Positions 17,101-24,820 of a DNA stretch of 48,958 bases are shown piece after piece. Under the pieces are notes generated by a model. That model saw only the letters and a program-made list of their open reading frames with translations. It ran no database searches and was not told the origin of the DNA. Position 1 is the stretch's first letter; each line of letters starts with the position of its first letter. The stretch lies in NCBI RefSeq assembly GCF_001571265.1, contig NZ_BCTL01000047.1, positions 1 through 48,958 of the forward strand, in the 5' to 3' direction. The DNA comes from Cedecea neteri NBRC 105707 = ATCC 33855. Its GTDB lineage: Bacteria > Pseudomonadota > Gammaproteobacteria > Enterobacterales > Enterobacteriaceae. The position numbers and the translations under genes were made by a program.

Positions 17101-20100
17101 TGGTCGGGGCGGCAGGGATACCCAGATTGATGCCAGCGTTAAAGTCTGTGGCCGTGCTTTGGTTCCCGGCGGCATCCTGAGCGATAGCCGTGAGCGCTTC
17201 ACCGTTATATTGCGGCGGCACCAGGGTGACGGCCCAGATCCCGGTTACAGGCAACGCCGTGCCGGTGCCCAGAACATTCCCGTGGCTATCTTTGATAACT
17301 ACCGTGCTCCCCGGCTCCGCTGTCCCGGTAACCAGAGCCCCGGTGATATCGGTAATCGGGTTCACCACTGGTGCTCCTGGTGGAACGGTATCGACGGTGA
17401 TCACGATCGGCGTGGATGGCCCAACGGAATTGCCCGCAGGATCGGTCGCTTTGATCGTAATGCTGTGCGGCCCATCGCCCAGCGTCGAGGTCGTGATATT
17501 CCAGGTGCCGTTGGCTCCAACTACCGCGCTGCCAAGCACGGTCGTGCCGTTAGTGTCGTATAGCGTGACGGTGCTGCCGATGCTGCCGGTCCCGGTAAAG
17601 GTCGGTGTGTTGTCATCTGTCAGGCTGCCGTTTATGAGCGGCGTCTGGATTGGCCCGACATTATCAATGATCTCGGTAACCACCGGCAGCGTCAGCGGGG
17701 TAGCGTCCACGGTCAATACGAAGGTTGAGGACGGCCCACTGGCGTTACCGGCGGCATCCGTCTGAACTGCCGTCAGGTTGTAAACGCCATTGACCAGCGG
17801 AGTGGTTGGGGTGATAGCCCAGTTGCCGCTGCCGTCGACTGTCGCGGTCCCGATAACGGTGGTGCCGTTATACAGCGTCACTGTCTCACCCGTGACGCCT
17901 GTCCCGCGGAATACCGGGGAAACATCATCGGTGACTGAGCCGCTGCCCAGAGGGCCGGTGACGGCGCCCACGCTATCATCGGCCGCGTCAATGGTCGGTG
18001 CCGCTGGCGCGGTGGTATCTACGGTAATCGCGATCGGTATTGATGGTACGCTGATATTCCCCGCCGGGTCGGTCACCAGAACGGTAATGTTGTAGGTTGC
18101 TTCACCCAATGGCGTCGATGGGGTAAAGCTCCAGGTGCCATCGGAGCGCACGGTTGTGCTGCCGATTAATATGTTTCCGTTGTTGTAAATATCGATGGTC
18201 GAACCCGCAACGCCGGTGCCGCTGAAGGTTGGTGTCGTGTCGTTGGTGCTGCCGCCAGGGGCGACGTTACCGACTACAGGCGGCACATCATCGGTCACAA
18301 TTGGGGCGACAGGCTGAGCCGGAGGCGTCGCGTAAACGGACAGCGTGAAGCCAGAGGAAGGCATCCCCGTGTTACCCGCTGCATCCGTTGCCGTTGTTGT
18401 GAATACATGTGTCCCGCTAAGCAGCGGAGCGTCCGGGGTGATGCTCCAGTTGCCGTTCGAATCGACGGTGGCTGTGCCAATCGGTGATGTCCCGCCATCA
18501 ACGTAAAGTTTGATCGTGGCACCCGCTTCGCCCTTACCAGAGAACACCGGTTCGGTACTTTGTGTGCTGCAGCCGTTAGTCAGCGTGCTCGGCGCGTTGG
18601 AGACGTTACCCAGCGCGCTGTCGATGGAAGGTGCCCCCGGAGGCGCGGTGTCGATAACCACAATCTGCGTGGTGGCAGAGCTGGTGTTTCCGGCCGCATC
18701 CGTTACGTAAACATTCAGGGTGTGTGAGCCTTCACTCAGCGGCTGAGTTGGTCTGAATGTCCACGCGCCGCTGCCGTCTGCCGTGACGGTACCGATAAGC
18801 GTTGTGCCATCGTATATCTGGACGACCGCATTAGCACCTGCTGTCCCGTTGATCACCGGCTGAGGATCGTTGGTTGAGCCACCCGGCAGCACCGGGCCAA
18901 GATCCGGAGAAACATTATCTATTATCTCGCCGATCGTCGGTGCGTTTGGCAGGACAGTGAGCAGCTCAACGTTCCACGGCGCGGAAGGTGCGGTGACGTT
19001 TCCGGCGGCATCAGACGCCGTGACCGTAAAGGAATGCGGCCCGTCCAGCAGTGGAGTGGTTGGCGTAAATGTCCAGGTCCCGTTGCCGTTCACGGTGGTG
19101 GTCCCCAGAACGTTCAGGCCGTCGTAAACCGTGATGGTGGAACCGGGTTCCCCGCTGCCGCTTAGGGTTGGCGTTGGGTCGTTGGTCGCGCCGTTATTGC
19201 TGACCGGGCCCGTTACGGTGCCCACATCGTCGTAGACCTGGGTGATCGTCGGGGCAGTCGGGGCGATGGAGTCAACGTTGATGTTAAAGGCGGCGCTTGG
19301 CTGGCTGACGTTGCCTGCGGCATCGGTGGCGGTGACCGTCAGGCTATGCAAGCCCTGGCCGATAGAGGTGGTCGGCGTAAAGGTCCATGCGCCGGTTCCG
19401 TCTGCACTGACTGTGCCAATCAGCGTGCCGTTGTCGTAGATCTTCACGGTTGAGTTAGCCTCAGCCGTGCCGGAGATCGTCGGTTTGTCGTCGTTAGTCA
19501 GGTCACCGTTGTTCAGGTTGCCGGTATGCTCAGGCACGTTGTCGACCACGGAGCCAATGAGCGGGATATTCGGTGGCGTGATATCTGGCGCAGTGACCGG
19601 GGCATTCGGGCCAATATTCCCTGCCGCATCCGTGGCGTTCACTTCCAGATGCTGGCCGTTAGCCTGCGGCGTGGTCAGGGTGATAGTAAAGCTGCCGTCC
19701 GGCCCGGCAATGGCCTGGCCCAGTGGATTCCCCAGCGCATCGGTGACTTTCACCGTGCTGCCAGCTTCTGCTTTACCGGTCAGGACTGTGCCATCTTCAT
19801 TAACCAGCAGGTTGGTTGGCGCCACCGGCGGCGTATGATCCTGAGCAACCACGGTTGCAGGCAGGCTGGTATTGGTGGCGGCGTCCGTCGCGGTTACCAG
19901 CAGCGTCTGGCCGTTAAGCTGCGGCGGCACCAGCAGGATATCGAAATGTCCGGTTGGGTCGGCGGTGCCGACGCCAATGATGTTGCCGTTGCCGTCTTTG
20001 ACGGTGACGGTGCTGCCAATTTCGGCGGTACCGGTTAACTGCAGGCCATCGGCAGAGACCGCCAGATTCCCCGGCGCATTAGGTGCCGTGTGGTCCGGGG

Positions 20101-23100
20101 CAGGAACGTTCGTGCCCAGCCCGGTATTGCCTGCGGCGTCAGTAGCTTTAGCCGTCAGAATTTGCCCATTAAGCTGAGGCGGGGTGAGCGTGACGGTGAA
20201 ATGGCCCGTCCCGTCCACCGTGGCGCTACCCAGCGTGTTGCCGTTAGCGTCAGTGATGGTCACTTTGCTGTTGGCTTCGGCTGTCCCGCTGAGTGTTGTC
20301 CCGTCGTCGGAGACCGTCAGCGCGGTTGGCAGACCCGGAGGAACAGTATCAACCACAACGCTAAACGGAGCGGATGCGCCGCCGGTACCGTTGTCATTCG
20401 TTGCGGTGACAGTGAAGGAATGTGAGCCTTCTGTCAGAGGCAGCAATGGCGTAAATGTCCAGCTGCCGTCAGGGTTGACAGGGGCAACACCAATCAGCAC
20501 GCCATTATCATAGATAGTGACGTTCAGCGCCCCAATTTCGGCGGTGCCGCTCAACGTTGGGCGGTTATCATCCGTGGCCTGGCCATTTGTCAGCGGGCCC
20601 TGGAGGGTGCCGACATCATCAATGACGGAAACCAGAACCGGAACGGGCGGGAAGCCTGAGTCCGAAGCATCGAATGTTGTATCCGGCCCGACGTTCCCCG
20701 CGGCATCCTGCACCTGAGCGGTTAATGTTCCGCCGTGGGTCTGAGCCGGAGAAAGCGTCAGCGTGAAGTGTCCGGTTTGGTCAATTTGCGCCGTACCGAG
20801 CACCACGCCATTCGGACCAACAACTTTTACGGTATCACCGGCTTCACCGGTCCCGGTCACGGTCGTCCCGTCCTGGCTCACGGTGTCAATGGTGACGGGA
20901 TCCGGTGGGATGGTATCGACGGTGAAGGTTGGGCCAACGGTAATCGTACTGACGTTGCCTGCAGGGTCGGTCTGCTGCAGCGTAATCGTGTGCAGGCCTT
21001 CACCCATTGCGTTGGTTGGGGTAAAGGTCCAGTTCCCGTCATTGCCGACGGTGACCTGACCAATTGGAAGGCCATTATCAAAGATGGTTAACGTACTGCC
21101 CGCTTCACCGGTACCGCTGAAAATCGGTTTGCTGTCATCGGTGATGCCGTTGTTGCCGATAGGGCCGGTAATAGAGCCGGTGTTATCAAGAATTTGATCG
21201 AGCACCGGTGGATTCACAACGGTATCCACGACCACGGTATAGGTTGCTGAGTTACCGCTGTCGCCGCGAATGTTAGAGGCGGTGGCGGTAAAGTTATGTG
21301 GCCCGTCAGGTAAGATGGAACCCGGCGTGAAGCTCCAGTTGCCGTTCGGAAGGACAAGAGCGGTGCCAATCTCAATCCCATTATCAAAGATATGAATGGT
21401 CTCGCCGGCCGCGCCCGTACCCTGTAGCGTCGGGGTTTGGTCATTGGTTGGCTGATTGTTTGGTACTGTGCCAACGATTGGCGGCGCGTTATCAATGATG
21501 GCGGTGATCGTCGGCACCGTCGGCAGCGGGAAGAATGGCGCGGTTGCTTCGGCAGCCGGGCTAACGTTGCCTGCCGCATCGGTGGCTGTAACCTGGAGAT
21601 GGCTGCCGTCAAGCTGCGGCGTGGTCAGAGTGATGCTGAATGCACCGGTCACAGGCGCGGCGGTGCCGGTGCCAATCACGTTCCCGTCTACATCTTTGAT
21701 GGTGACGGTGCTGCCAGGTTCGGCAAGCCCCGTCACCGTATCGCCAGTCGCGCTGACCACCAGGTCGGTTGGTTCGCCAGGCGCGGAAGTATCCACGGTA
21801 ACGGTGTAGCTGCCGGAAACGCTGCTATCGCCCCGGACGTTGGAGGCCGAAGCGGTGAAGGTGTAGGTGCCTTCGCCTAGCGGGTTTTGTGGCGTAAAGC
21901 TCCAGGTACCGTCCAGCCCAACTTTGGCGGTACCAATCTCACCGCCGTTAGACAGAATATGGATGGTGTCGCCGGGCTGGCCTGTCCCCTGCAGCGTTGG
22001 GGTAGTGTCGTTGGTGGTCTGGTTATTCCCTACGTTGCCGGTGTTGGGTGCCGTATCGTCAATGATGGCGGTAATCACAGGCTCTACCGGCGGCAGAACG
22101 TTTGGCGCCGTTGCCGTGGCCGGTGGGCTGGTATTCCCTGCCGGATCGGTGACGACGACGGTCAACGTTTCGCCGTCTACCTGTGCTGGATTAAGAGGGA
22201 TAGTGACGTTTCCGTTGCTATCGGTAGTACCGGTACCCACGATCGCGCCATTCGGATCTTTAATGGTTACCGTACTCCCCGCTTCTGCATGGGCGGCGAT
22301 GGTTTCCCCATCCGGGCTTACGACCAGGCCTGTTGCCGCTTCTGGTGGGGCGGTATCAATGGTGACGGTGTACGCTGGGGAAGTGGCGCTTTCACCTCTT
22401 TCGTTAGTCGCCACAACGGTGAATGCATGAGAGCCGTCCGGCAGGGCGGTGCCTGGCGTAAAGCTCCAGGTGCCGTTAGCGCCGACCACTACGGTGCCAA
22501 TCTGCACGCCATTGTCATAGATATGAACGGTTGTGCCCGCCTGACCGGTACCCTGCAGAGTTGGTGTGTTGTCGTTGGTGGGGGCGTTATTGCCGATATT
22601 ACCGCCGTTTGGCGCATTCGGATGATCGTTAGTGATGCCGGTAATGCCTGGCTCGCCGGGCAGCGGAATATTGGGGGCGGTGACGGTGGCTCCCGGCCCG
22701 GTATTACCCGATGGGTCGGTCGCCGTGGCGGTGAGCGTTTCCCCGTCCAACTTCGGAGTGGTTAGGGTGATGGTAAAGCTGCCGTCACTGCCCGCGGTGC
22801 CGGTACCGATGACATTTCCGTTGGCGTCTTTGATGGTTACCGTGCTGCCCGCTTCGGCATTACCGGTAATGGTTCTGCCGTCTGCGGAGACGGCAAGGCC
22901 GGTAGGTGCCGGCGGCGGCGTGACGTCCGGCCTGCCGGGATTGCCTGGATTGGTGCCGCTATCAGAGTGCCCACCACCGCCGCTTGAGGCGGCAGCAATG
23001 GCTCCGCCTGCGGCAACGGCCAGCCCACCCAGAACCCACGGCCAGACCGCACCACCTTCGGCATGTGCACCAGTGGCCGCCATAAGTGCGTCGATATTGG

Positions 23101-23398
23101 CAATTTGCTCATAGTGAGCCGCAGCTTCTGGATCCTGAACCCACCAAAGCACGCCGTCGTGGCCTTCCAGTACCAGCTGATTTCCACCTTGATCGGCAAA
23201 GGCGTAGTAGTTTTTGATGGTAATGGTTTCGCCGGAATGGAGTTTGATCACCAGGTCCTGGCCTGAACGAGTGAAGCTGGCGACCTCTTCACGTTCAATT
23301 TTTAGCTCGACAATTGAGGGACCTTTTAAGGTGATTTCAGAGGCTTCGACGTTATTTTTTACGCCGGTTAATTTAGAGATAATTGAAATTGAACGCAT
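10826..23398 (-). CDS. bapA: Giant BapA-like biofilm adhesin secreted by a type I system (4190 residues)
   Basis: A cell-surface or released repetitive adhesin. The ATG at 23398 has GGAGTG at good spacing; the in-frame GTG three codons earlier overlaps that site. Layout: residues 1-105 a BapA-type N-terminal beta domain (L-T-G-V-K-N-N-V-E, then L-W-W-V-Q-D); 120-150 a hydrophobic Gly/Ala stretch (W-V-L-G-G-L-A-V-A-A-G-G) and Ser-Gly linker; about 160-3290 some 32 Ig-like modules; about 3290-4070 three copies of a two-domain unit; and a terminal type I secretion domain containing G-G-N-G-S-D-V-W-K-N-F and G-D-Q-I-N-V-H-D-L-L, like the VCA0849 class. No Sec signal, as expected for type I export. 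It is first in the operon with its own exporter, in the smpB-ssrA interval, as in Salmonella SPI-9. The symbol is by analogy; the length is close to that of Salmonella BapA. Confidence 0.93.
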   Translation of the reverse strand: MRSISIISKLTGVKNNVEASEITLKGPSIVELKIEREEVASFTRSGQDLVIKLHSGETITIKNYYAFADQGGNQLVLEGHDGVLWWVQDPEAAAHYEQIANIDALMAATGAHAEGGAVWPWVLGGLAVAAGGAIAAASSGGGGHSDSGTNPGNPGRPDVTPPPAPTGLAVSADGRTITGNAEAGSTVTIKDANGNVIGTGTAGSDGSFTITLTTPKLDGETLTATATDPSGNTGPGATVTAPNIPLPGEPGITGITNDHPNAPNGGNIGNNAPTNDNTPTLQGTGQAGTTVHIYDNGVQIGTVVVGANGTWSFTPGTALPDGSHAFTVVATNERGESATSPAYTVTIDTAPPEAATGLVVSPDGETIAAHAEAGSTVTIKDPNGAIVGTGTTDSNGNVTIPLNPAQVDGETLTVVVTDPAGNTSPPATATAPNVLPPVEPVITAIIDDTAPNTGNVGNNQTTNDTTPTLQGTGQPGDTIHILSNGGEIGTAKVGLDGTWSFTPQNPLGEGTYTFTASASNVRGDSSVSGSYTVTVDTSAPGEPTDLVVSATGDTVTGLAEPGSTVTIKDVDGNVIGTGTAAPVTGAFSITLTTPQLDGSHLQVTATDAAGNVSPAAEATAPFFPLPTVPTITAIIDNAPPIVGTVPNNQPTNDQTPTLQGTGAAGETIHIFDNGIEIGTALVLPNGNWSFTPGSILPDGPHNFTATASNIRGDSGNSATYTVVVDTVVNPPVLDQILDNTGSITGPIGNNGITDDSKPIFSGTGEAGSTLTIFDNGLPIGQVTVGNDGNWTFTPTNAMGEGLHTITLQQTDPAGNVSTITVGPTFTVDTIPPDPVTIDTVSQDGTTVTGTGEAGDTVKVVGPNGVVLGTAQIDQTGHFTLTLSPAQTHGGTLTAQVQDAAGNVGPDTTFDASDSGFPPVPVLVSVIDDVGTLQGPLTNGQATDDNRPTLSGTAEIGALNVTIYDNGVLIGVAPVNPDGSWTFTPLLPLTEGSHSFTVTATNDNGTGGASAPFSVVVDTVPPGLPTALTVSDDGTTLSGTAEANSKVTITDANGNTLGSATVDGTGHFTVTLTPPQLNGQILTAKATDAAGNTGLGTNVPAPDHTAPNAPGNLAVSADGLQLTGTAEIGSTVTVKDGNGNIIGVGTADPTGHFDILLVPPQLNGQTLLVTATDAATNTSLPATVVAQDHTPPVAPTNLLVNEDGTVLTGKAEAGSTVKVTDALGNPLGQAIAGPDGSFTITLTTPQANGQHLEVNATDAAGNIGPNAPVTAPDITPPNIPLIGSVVDNVPEHTGNLNNGDLTNDDKPTISGTAEANSTVKIYDNGTLIGTVSADGTGAWTFTPTTSIGQGLHSLTVTATDAAGNVSQPSAAFNINVDSIAPTAPTITQVYDDVGTVTGPVSNNGATNDPTPTLSGSGEPGSTITVYDGLNVLGTTTVNGNGTWTFTPTTPLLDGPHSFTVTASDAAGNVTAPSAPWNVELLTVLPNAPTIGEIIDNVSPDLGPVLPGGSTNDPQPVINGTAGANAVVQIYDGTTLIGTVTADGSGAWTFRPTQPLSEGSHTLNVYVTDAAGNTSSATTQIVVIDTAPPGAPSIDSALGNVSNAPSTLTNGCSTQSTEPVFSGKGEAGATIKLYVDGGTSPIGTATVDSNGNWSITPDAPLLSGTHVFTTTATDAAGNTGMPSSGFTLSVYATPPAQPVAPIVTDDVPPVVGNVAPGGSTNDTTPTFSGTGVAGSTIDIYNNGNILIGSTTVRSDGTWSFTPSTPLGEATYNITVLVTDPAGNISVPSIPIAITVDTTAPAAPTIDAADDSVGAVTGPLGSGSVTDDVSPVFRGTGVTGETVTLYNGTTVIGTATVDGSGNWAITPTTPLVNGVYNLTAVQTDAAGNASGPSSTFVLTVDATPLTLPVVTEIIDNVGPIQTPLINGSLTDDNTPTFTGTGSIGSTVTLYDTNGTTVLGSAVVGANGTWNITTSTLGDGPHSITIKATDPAGNSVGPSTPIVITVDTVPPGAPVVNPITDITGALVTGTAEPGSTVVIKDSHGNVLGTGTALPVTGIWAVTLVPPQYNGEALTAIAQDAAGNQSTATDFNAGINLGIPAAPTIDTVMDDVGTITGNIGNGKSTDDTQPILNGTAAANAIVHIFIDGINVATVSANGSGQWTWPVTTLLIQGPHTFTATQTVGLETSVPSLAYTIIVDTIPPAQPVILTVVDAVLPNVGGLTNGQATNDPKPTLSGTAEAGSTVNILDNGVLIGTTTANALGIWTFTPGTNLGEGSHNLTVTATDAAGNVSVPSTGFVVNVDTIAPSAPVIFAVTNDITSQPVTAGQPTNDNTPTFSGTAEAGTTLTFKDGNVVIGTVIVPVGGNWTFTPTAPLLDGSHNITVTATDAAGNASGPSAGFNVVVDTVPPIVPIILSVTDDQTLPGSSLPLINGQLTKDTQPTLSGTAEANAIITVKDGNNVLGTTQADGLGIWTFTPTTPLGQGTHTLNVTATDAAGNVSNAASFGVNIDSVAPNPPVIVTVLDNTAPVLGPITNGQATNETRPSLSGTAEAGATIKVYSDGNLIGTTIANGSGAWSLTPVAGLGNGTHTLTVTATDAAGNVSNPSNGFSLTVDTIAPNAPAISNVADAVGPITGNLSNGQVTDDTRPVLTGTAEGNATVSVYDNGVLLGTVQADAGGAWTFRPSTPLINGGHALTVTATDAAGNVSLPSTPFNVVVDTIAPTQPIVVQAFDDVGPVQGPLVSGQTTDDTQPALSGTAEANSTISIYDNGILIGTATTNALGAWSFTPGTALSLGQHVFTVTATDAAGNTSVPSAGFTLTVASGVSNTPVLTSVVDDVVGGTVGPLTNGQATNDARPTLNGTADANSTIKIYDGGNLIGTVSANALGVWVFTPPTALANGSHTFTITATNGAGVVSSPTAGFTVVVDTVAPGQPAITSVVDDVGPITGPVGNNKPTDDTRPTLNGTAEANATVNIFDNGVLLGTTTANGSGVWTFTPTLPLLQGNHSFTVTATDAAGNASVPSLPAGIIVDTVPPLAPTGIAVNATGTVVTGVAEANSTVTVTSATGTVLGTAQADGNGNFSITLSPAQTSAQPLLAFAQDAAGNIGVSASFTAPFTGVPGLPVITSIVDDVLPKTGVVGNGQSTNDTRPTINGTAEANATVKIYDNGALLGTATANASGIWTFTPTGALGDGVHAFTATATNANGTGGTSLPTSVIVDTVPPLIPTGVISADGSTITGVAEANSTVTVTLPGGITVTGTANASGAFSITLPTRQIEGQSLSISAADAAGNVSPSLSITAPVLPLAASSNVVDLALTSNAEITTEHYSGYGTLLVGALGSVGSVLGSNTAQVGFTIGSGATGHITINAAATGVVLSLLNTLEIAIQKYDSATNSWTTVVDSSLPQFLNLLTLGATGVTLNLDGLGEGQYRVLGYNTSLLAVGATTNLAVTVEETGPGVVSGTTSSTGNVITDPGPGGAVDNAPTGTVVTAVTDANGVSHAVGAGGLDIQGKYGTLHINQDGSYTYTLTNTSAAVLGRTENFTYTITHLGVSDSAQLIVSLGNGAPASTVTATDNTGSLTFGTDVAAVDHGASQQTGLSVLSVGLGNVVNLNLLANMSNPILFDVADGSTRTMTLQASVGGVALLSTFDLYIYKFNAATQQYEQFQVQKTWLTAPLLGGSSGQLTVTLGGGDYLFLLMNASGVSLLTSYTLNILQDHTYAVDSLAATTTGNVMQDDIAPAGSLLTAVNGVSVSATGTTTIVGKFGTLTIDAHGNYTYTLKAGQGADGINTPDSFVYTVTAPNGDTGTASLNITATPHTVDAVNDISSIMAITSTQNTAAYASATVGQTSWNTALLASTHGNGSGTFTIADNTVLSGAAIVFKVASGLVLGGLSVSWTLSDGLGHTYTGTFSGSALLGGTATIPVTDLHSGTWTLSYVGNMGPLGLGTITITPNITGTSNLLDSFTAQSTIVHGNLYDGTDSAGAADQLGSVHTLLTINGANGSTATLNPLTNSDAVATIQGQYGTLTIGIGGNYTYTLNAGVAPGSITNKEVFTYTLNDQNGHSDTATLTINMNPQIVSTAYGDIINGSSAYADTLVYHVLAGGANDGTGGNGSDVWKNFSLTQGDQINVHDLLVGWNGQTSTLGNYLSVATVGNNTVISIDRDGSAGTFHSTTLVTLENVHTTLDELIQNNHIVA
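11195..13515 (-). repeat. Three copies of a two-domain unit (beta-sandwich plus VCBS-like) in the adhesin C-terminus
   Basis: Each unit has a sandwich domain of about 130-150 residues followed by a VCBS-like domain of about 100 residues. The VCBS-like parts share the signature G-K-Y-G-T-L-H-I, G-K-F-G-T-L-T-I or G-Q-Y-G-T-L-T-I, then G-S/N-Y-T-Y-T-L. The sandwich parts share a Y-K/I-Y-K-F/D-x-A-T element in the first two copies and a G-x-L/A-x-V-G or T-V-G segment near the start. The third copy is the most different. Borders are by eye. Confidence 0.75.
13520..22918 (-). repeat. About 32 tandem Ig-like (bacterial Big/Bap) modules, two length classes
   Basis: My hand count gives 32 modules: 22 long ones of about 100 residues and 10 short ones of about 85. 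Long modules read P-x-I-x-x-V-x-D-D-V-G-P, N-G-x-x-T-N/D-D-x-x-P-T-L-S-G-T-A-E-A, I-Y-D-N-G-x-L-I-G, W-T-F-T-P, T-V-T-A-T-D-A-A-G-N, V-D-T. Short modules read L-x-V-S-x-D-G-x-T-x-T-G-x-A-E-A-G-S-T-V-x-I-K-D-x-N-G-N, F-x-I-T-L-x-x-P-Q-x-x-G, A-T-D-A-A-G-N. Short ones alternate with long ones at the N-terminal end, a run of three short ones sits in modules 10-12, and long ones fill most of the rest. The Asp-rich turns suggest calcium binding at module borders (inference). Confidence 0.9.
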
Positions 23399-24184
23399 TG
23401 TTATCACTCCATTCGCGATGAACGTGGTGGTAGTCAGTTGCCCGGCGTAATATGTTGATTACCGAAAGCAAAATTTTTAAGTGTACGAGGCCCTTCGCGG
23501 TGAATAGGCGAAAAAAGGCCTGTATCAAAAAATTGATTACAGTGGTTATTAATAAATAAGACGCTTCCGGTGCGGAATCGAAATTAGTTAATTCTCAGGG
23601 TCATAGGCTCGTCGTTTATTAAATAGAGACTATTGATGATATAGACAGGAAAAAATGAAAGCGCAACTTAAGCCATATTTAACACTATGTAAGTAGCTCT
23701 AAAGTACCAGCGAACGTAACGGGCTCACCCAAACGGCTGAAGCCGGTTCTTTGGCTGTCGGTTGGCTACTATTATTCTTATCATGTTGAAATATTTAAGA
23801 TAAGTTTTAGAGAGCGTTTTGCATTGCCCTGGTTAAACTGAGGCTTTAGGTATGATAATGCTGGCATCTGACGGGGATGCGGTGCCTTTTCTGGTGGGGA
23901 GTTTTCTTTTGTAAAGCAGAAAAATTTGGAAGAAATTATCTATTTTGTGAGGAGTATAAAGATGACGAACAGGGGAGGAAATATTATATATCTTTGAGTT
24001 TATGGTTTTCAGTAAAAAAGATAATAATGAAGGGAAATAGCATATATTATTTAGCGTCGCTTAATTAATTTCAATGCTTCAATATTTGACCGCGCAATAA
24101 TAGCTGATAATTAAAGATGCGTGTAATTTTTTTACTGGCTCTTCAGACGAAGAGCCAGCGGAGAGAGCAATAACGAGAATCGCC
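23399..24184. other. 786-base AT-rich non-coding gap upstream of the adhesin operon
   Basis: No convincing gene. The stretch next to the adhesin start must hold its promoter, but I cannot choose one among several AT-rich candidates. An 11-codon frame at 23962-23997 on the plus strand follows a strong GAGGAG and could be a leader peptide or chance. A perfect 10-bp hairpin occurs at 24135-24158. The low GC content compared with the adhesin and smpB suggests a regulatory region open to nucleoid proteins such as H-NS. Confidence 0.5.
24135..24158. repeat. Perfect 10-bp hairpin downstream of smpB
   Basis: CTGGCTCTTC (24135-24144) and GAAGAGCCAG (24149-24158) with a four-base loop, 26 bases after the smpB stop. 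On the minus strand the stem is followed by TAAAAAAAT, not a T-tract, so termination is uncertain; it may stabilise the smpB mRNA end. Confidence 0.6.
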
Positions 24185-24667
24185 TTAACGACCCGCGTTT
24201 TTCATGATTCGGGCTTTATCTACCGCCCATTCGCGATCCTTCGCATCAGTACGCTTATCGTGCTGCTTCTTACCTTTCGCCACGCCAATTTTCACCTTGC
24301 ACCAGGCGTTCTTCCAGTACAGGGACAGGGCGATGACGGTGTAGCCGTCACGGCTGACGCTGCCGAACAGATTATCCAGCTCGCGCTTGTTCAACAGCAG
24401 CTTACGGGTGCGGGTAGGATCGCAGACAACGTGGCTTGAGGCCACATTCAGCGGGGTGAAGTTGGCGCCAAACAAATACGCCTCGCCATCTTTAAAGATA
24501 ACGTAGCTGTCGCCGATGTTTGCCTTCCCGGCGCGCAATGATTTTACTTCCCAGCCCTGCAGCGCAAGGCCCGCTTCAATCTCTTCTTCGATAAAGTATT
24601 CATGGCGGGCACGCTTGTTTAGCGCAATGGTGGCTGAGCCTGGTTTGTGTGCTTTTTTCTTAGTCAT
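24185..24667 (-). CDS. smpB: SsrA-binding protein SmpB
   Basis: A 160-residue protein, the same length as in E. coli. It binds tmRNA, brings it to stalled ribosomes and places its basic C-terminal tail in the empty mRNA channel. The core OB-fold has [25 protein letters not shown] and the basic tail K-G-K-K-Q-H-D-K-R. It is divergent from ratA, as in E. coli. ssrA, which normally follows at once, is on the far side of the adhesin operon. Confidence 0.98.
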   Translation of the reverse strand: MTKKKAHKPGSATIALNKRARHEYFIEEEIEAGLALQGWEVKSLRAGKANIGDSYVIFKDGEAYLFGANFTPLNVASSHVVCDPTRTRKLLLNKRELDNLFGSVSRDGYTVIALSLYWKNAWCKVKIGVAKGKKQHDKRTDAKDREWAVDKARIMKNAGR

Positions 24668-24820
24668 AGTGCTGCTCAGTATACGTAATCCAGGAGTTCA
24701 AAGACACCCCGCGGCATGCGCGAGGAGGAAGCGCTTATCTTAGCATGAGCGGCAGAGAGTTTTTGTTTGCGCGGTGATAAATGTTATTATTTGTCCGATT
24801 TATGACTCCCAGGAATTGTT

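Noticed and set aside
11840-22765. Many plus-strand frames of 100-380 codons opposite the adhesin
   Set aside because: They repeat with the adhesin module period and arise from its codon bias in the opposite strand; none has a ribosome-binding site or family match that I can see.
13520-22918. Regular repetition that could be mistaken for a CRISPR array
   Set aside because: The period is about 250-310 bases, the reading frame is open throughout and the units encode Ig-like modules.
23877-24068. A 63-codon plus-strand frame upstream of the adhesin
   Set aside because: Low-complexity composition, no ribosome-binding site before its start, and no recognisable product.
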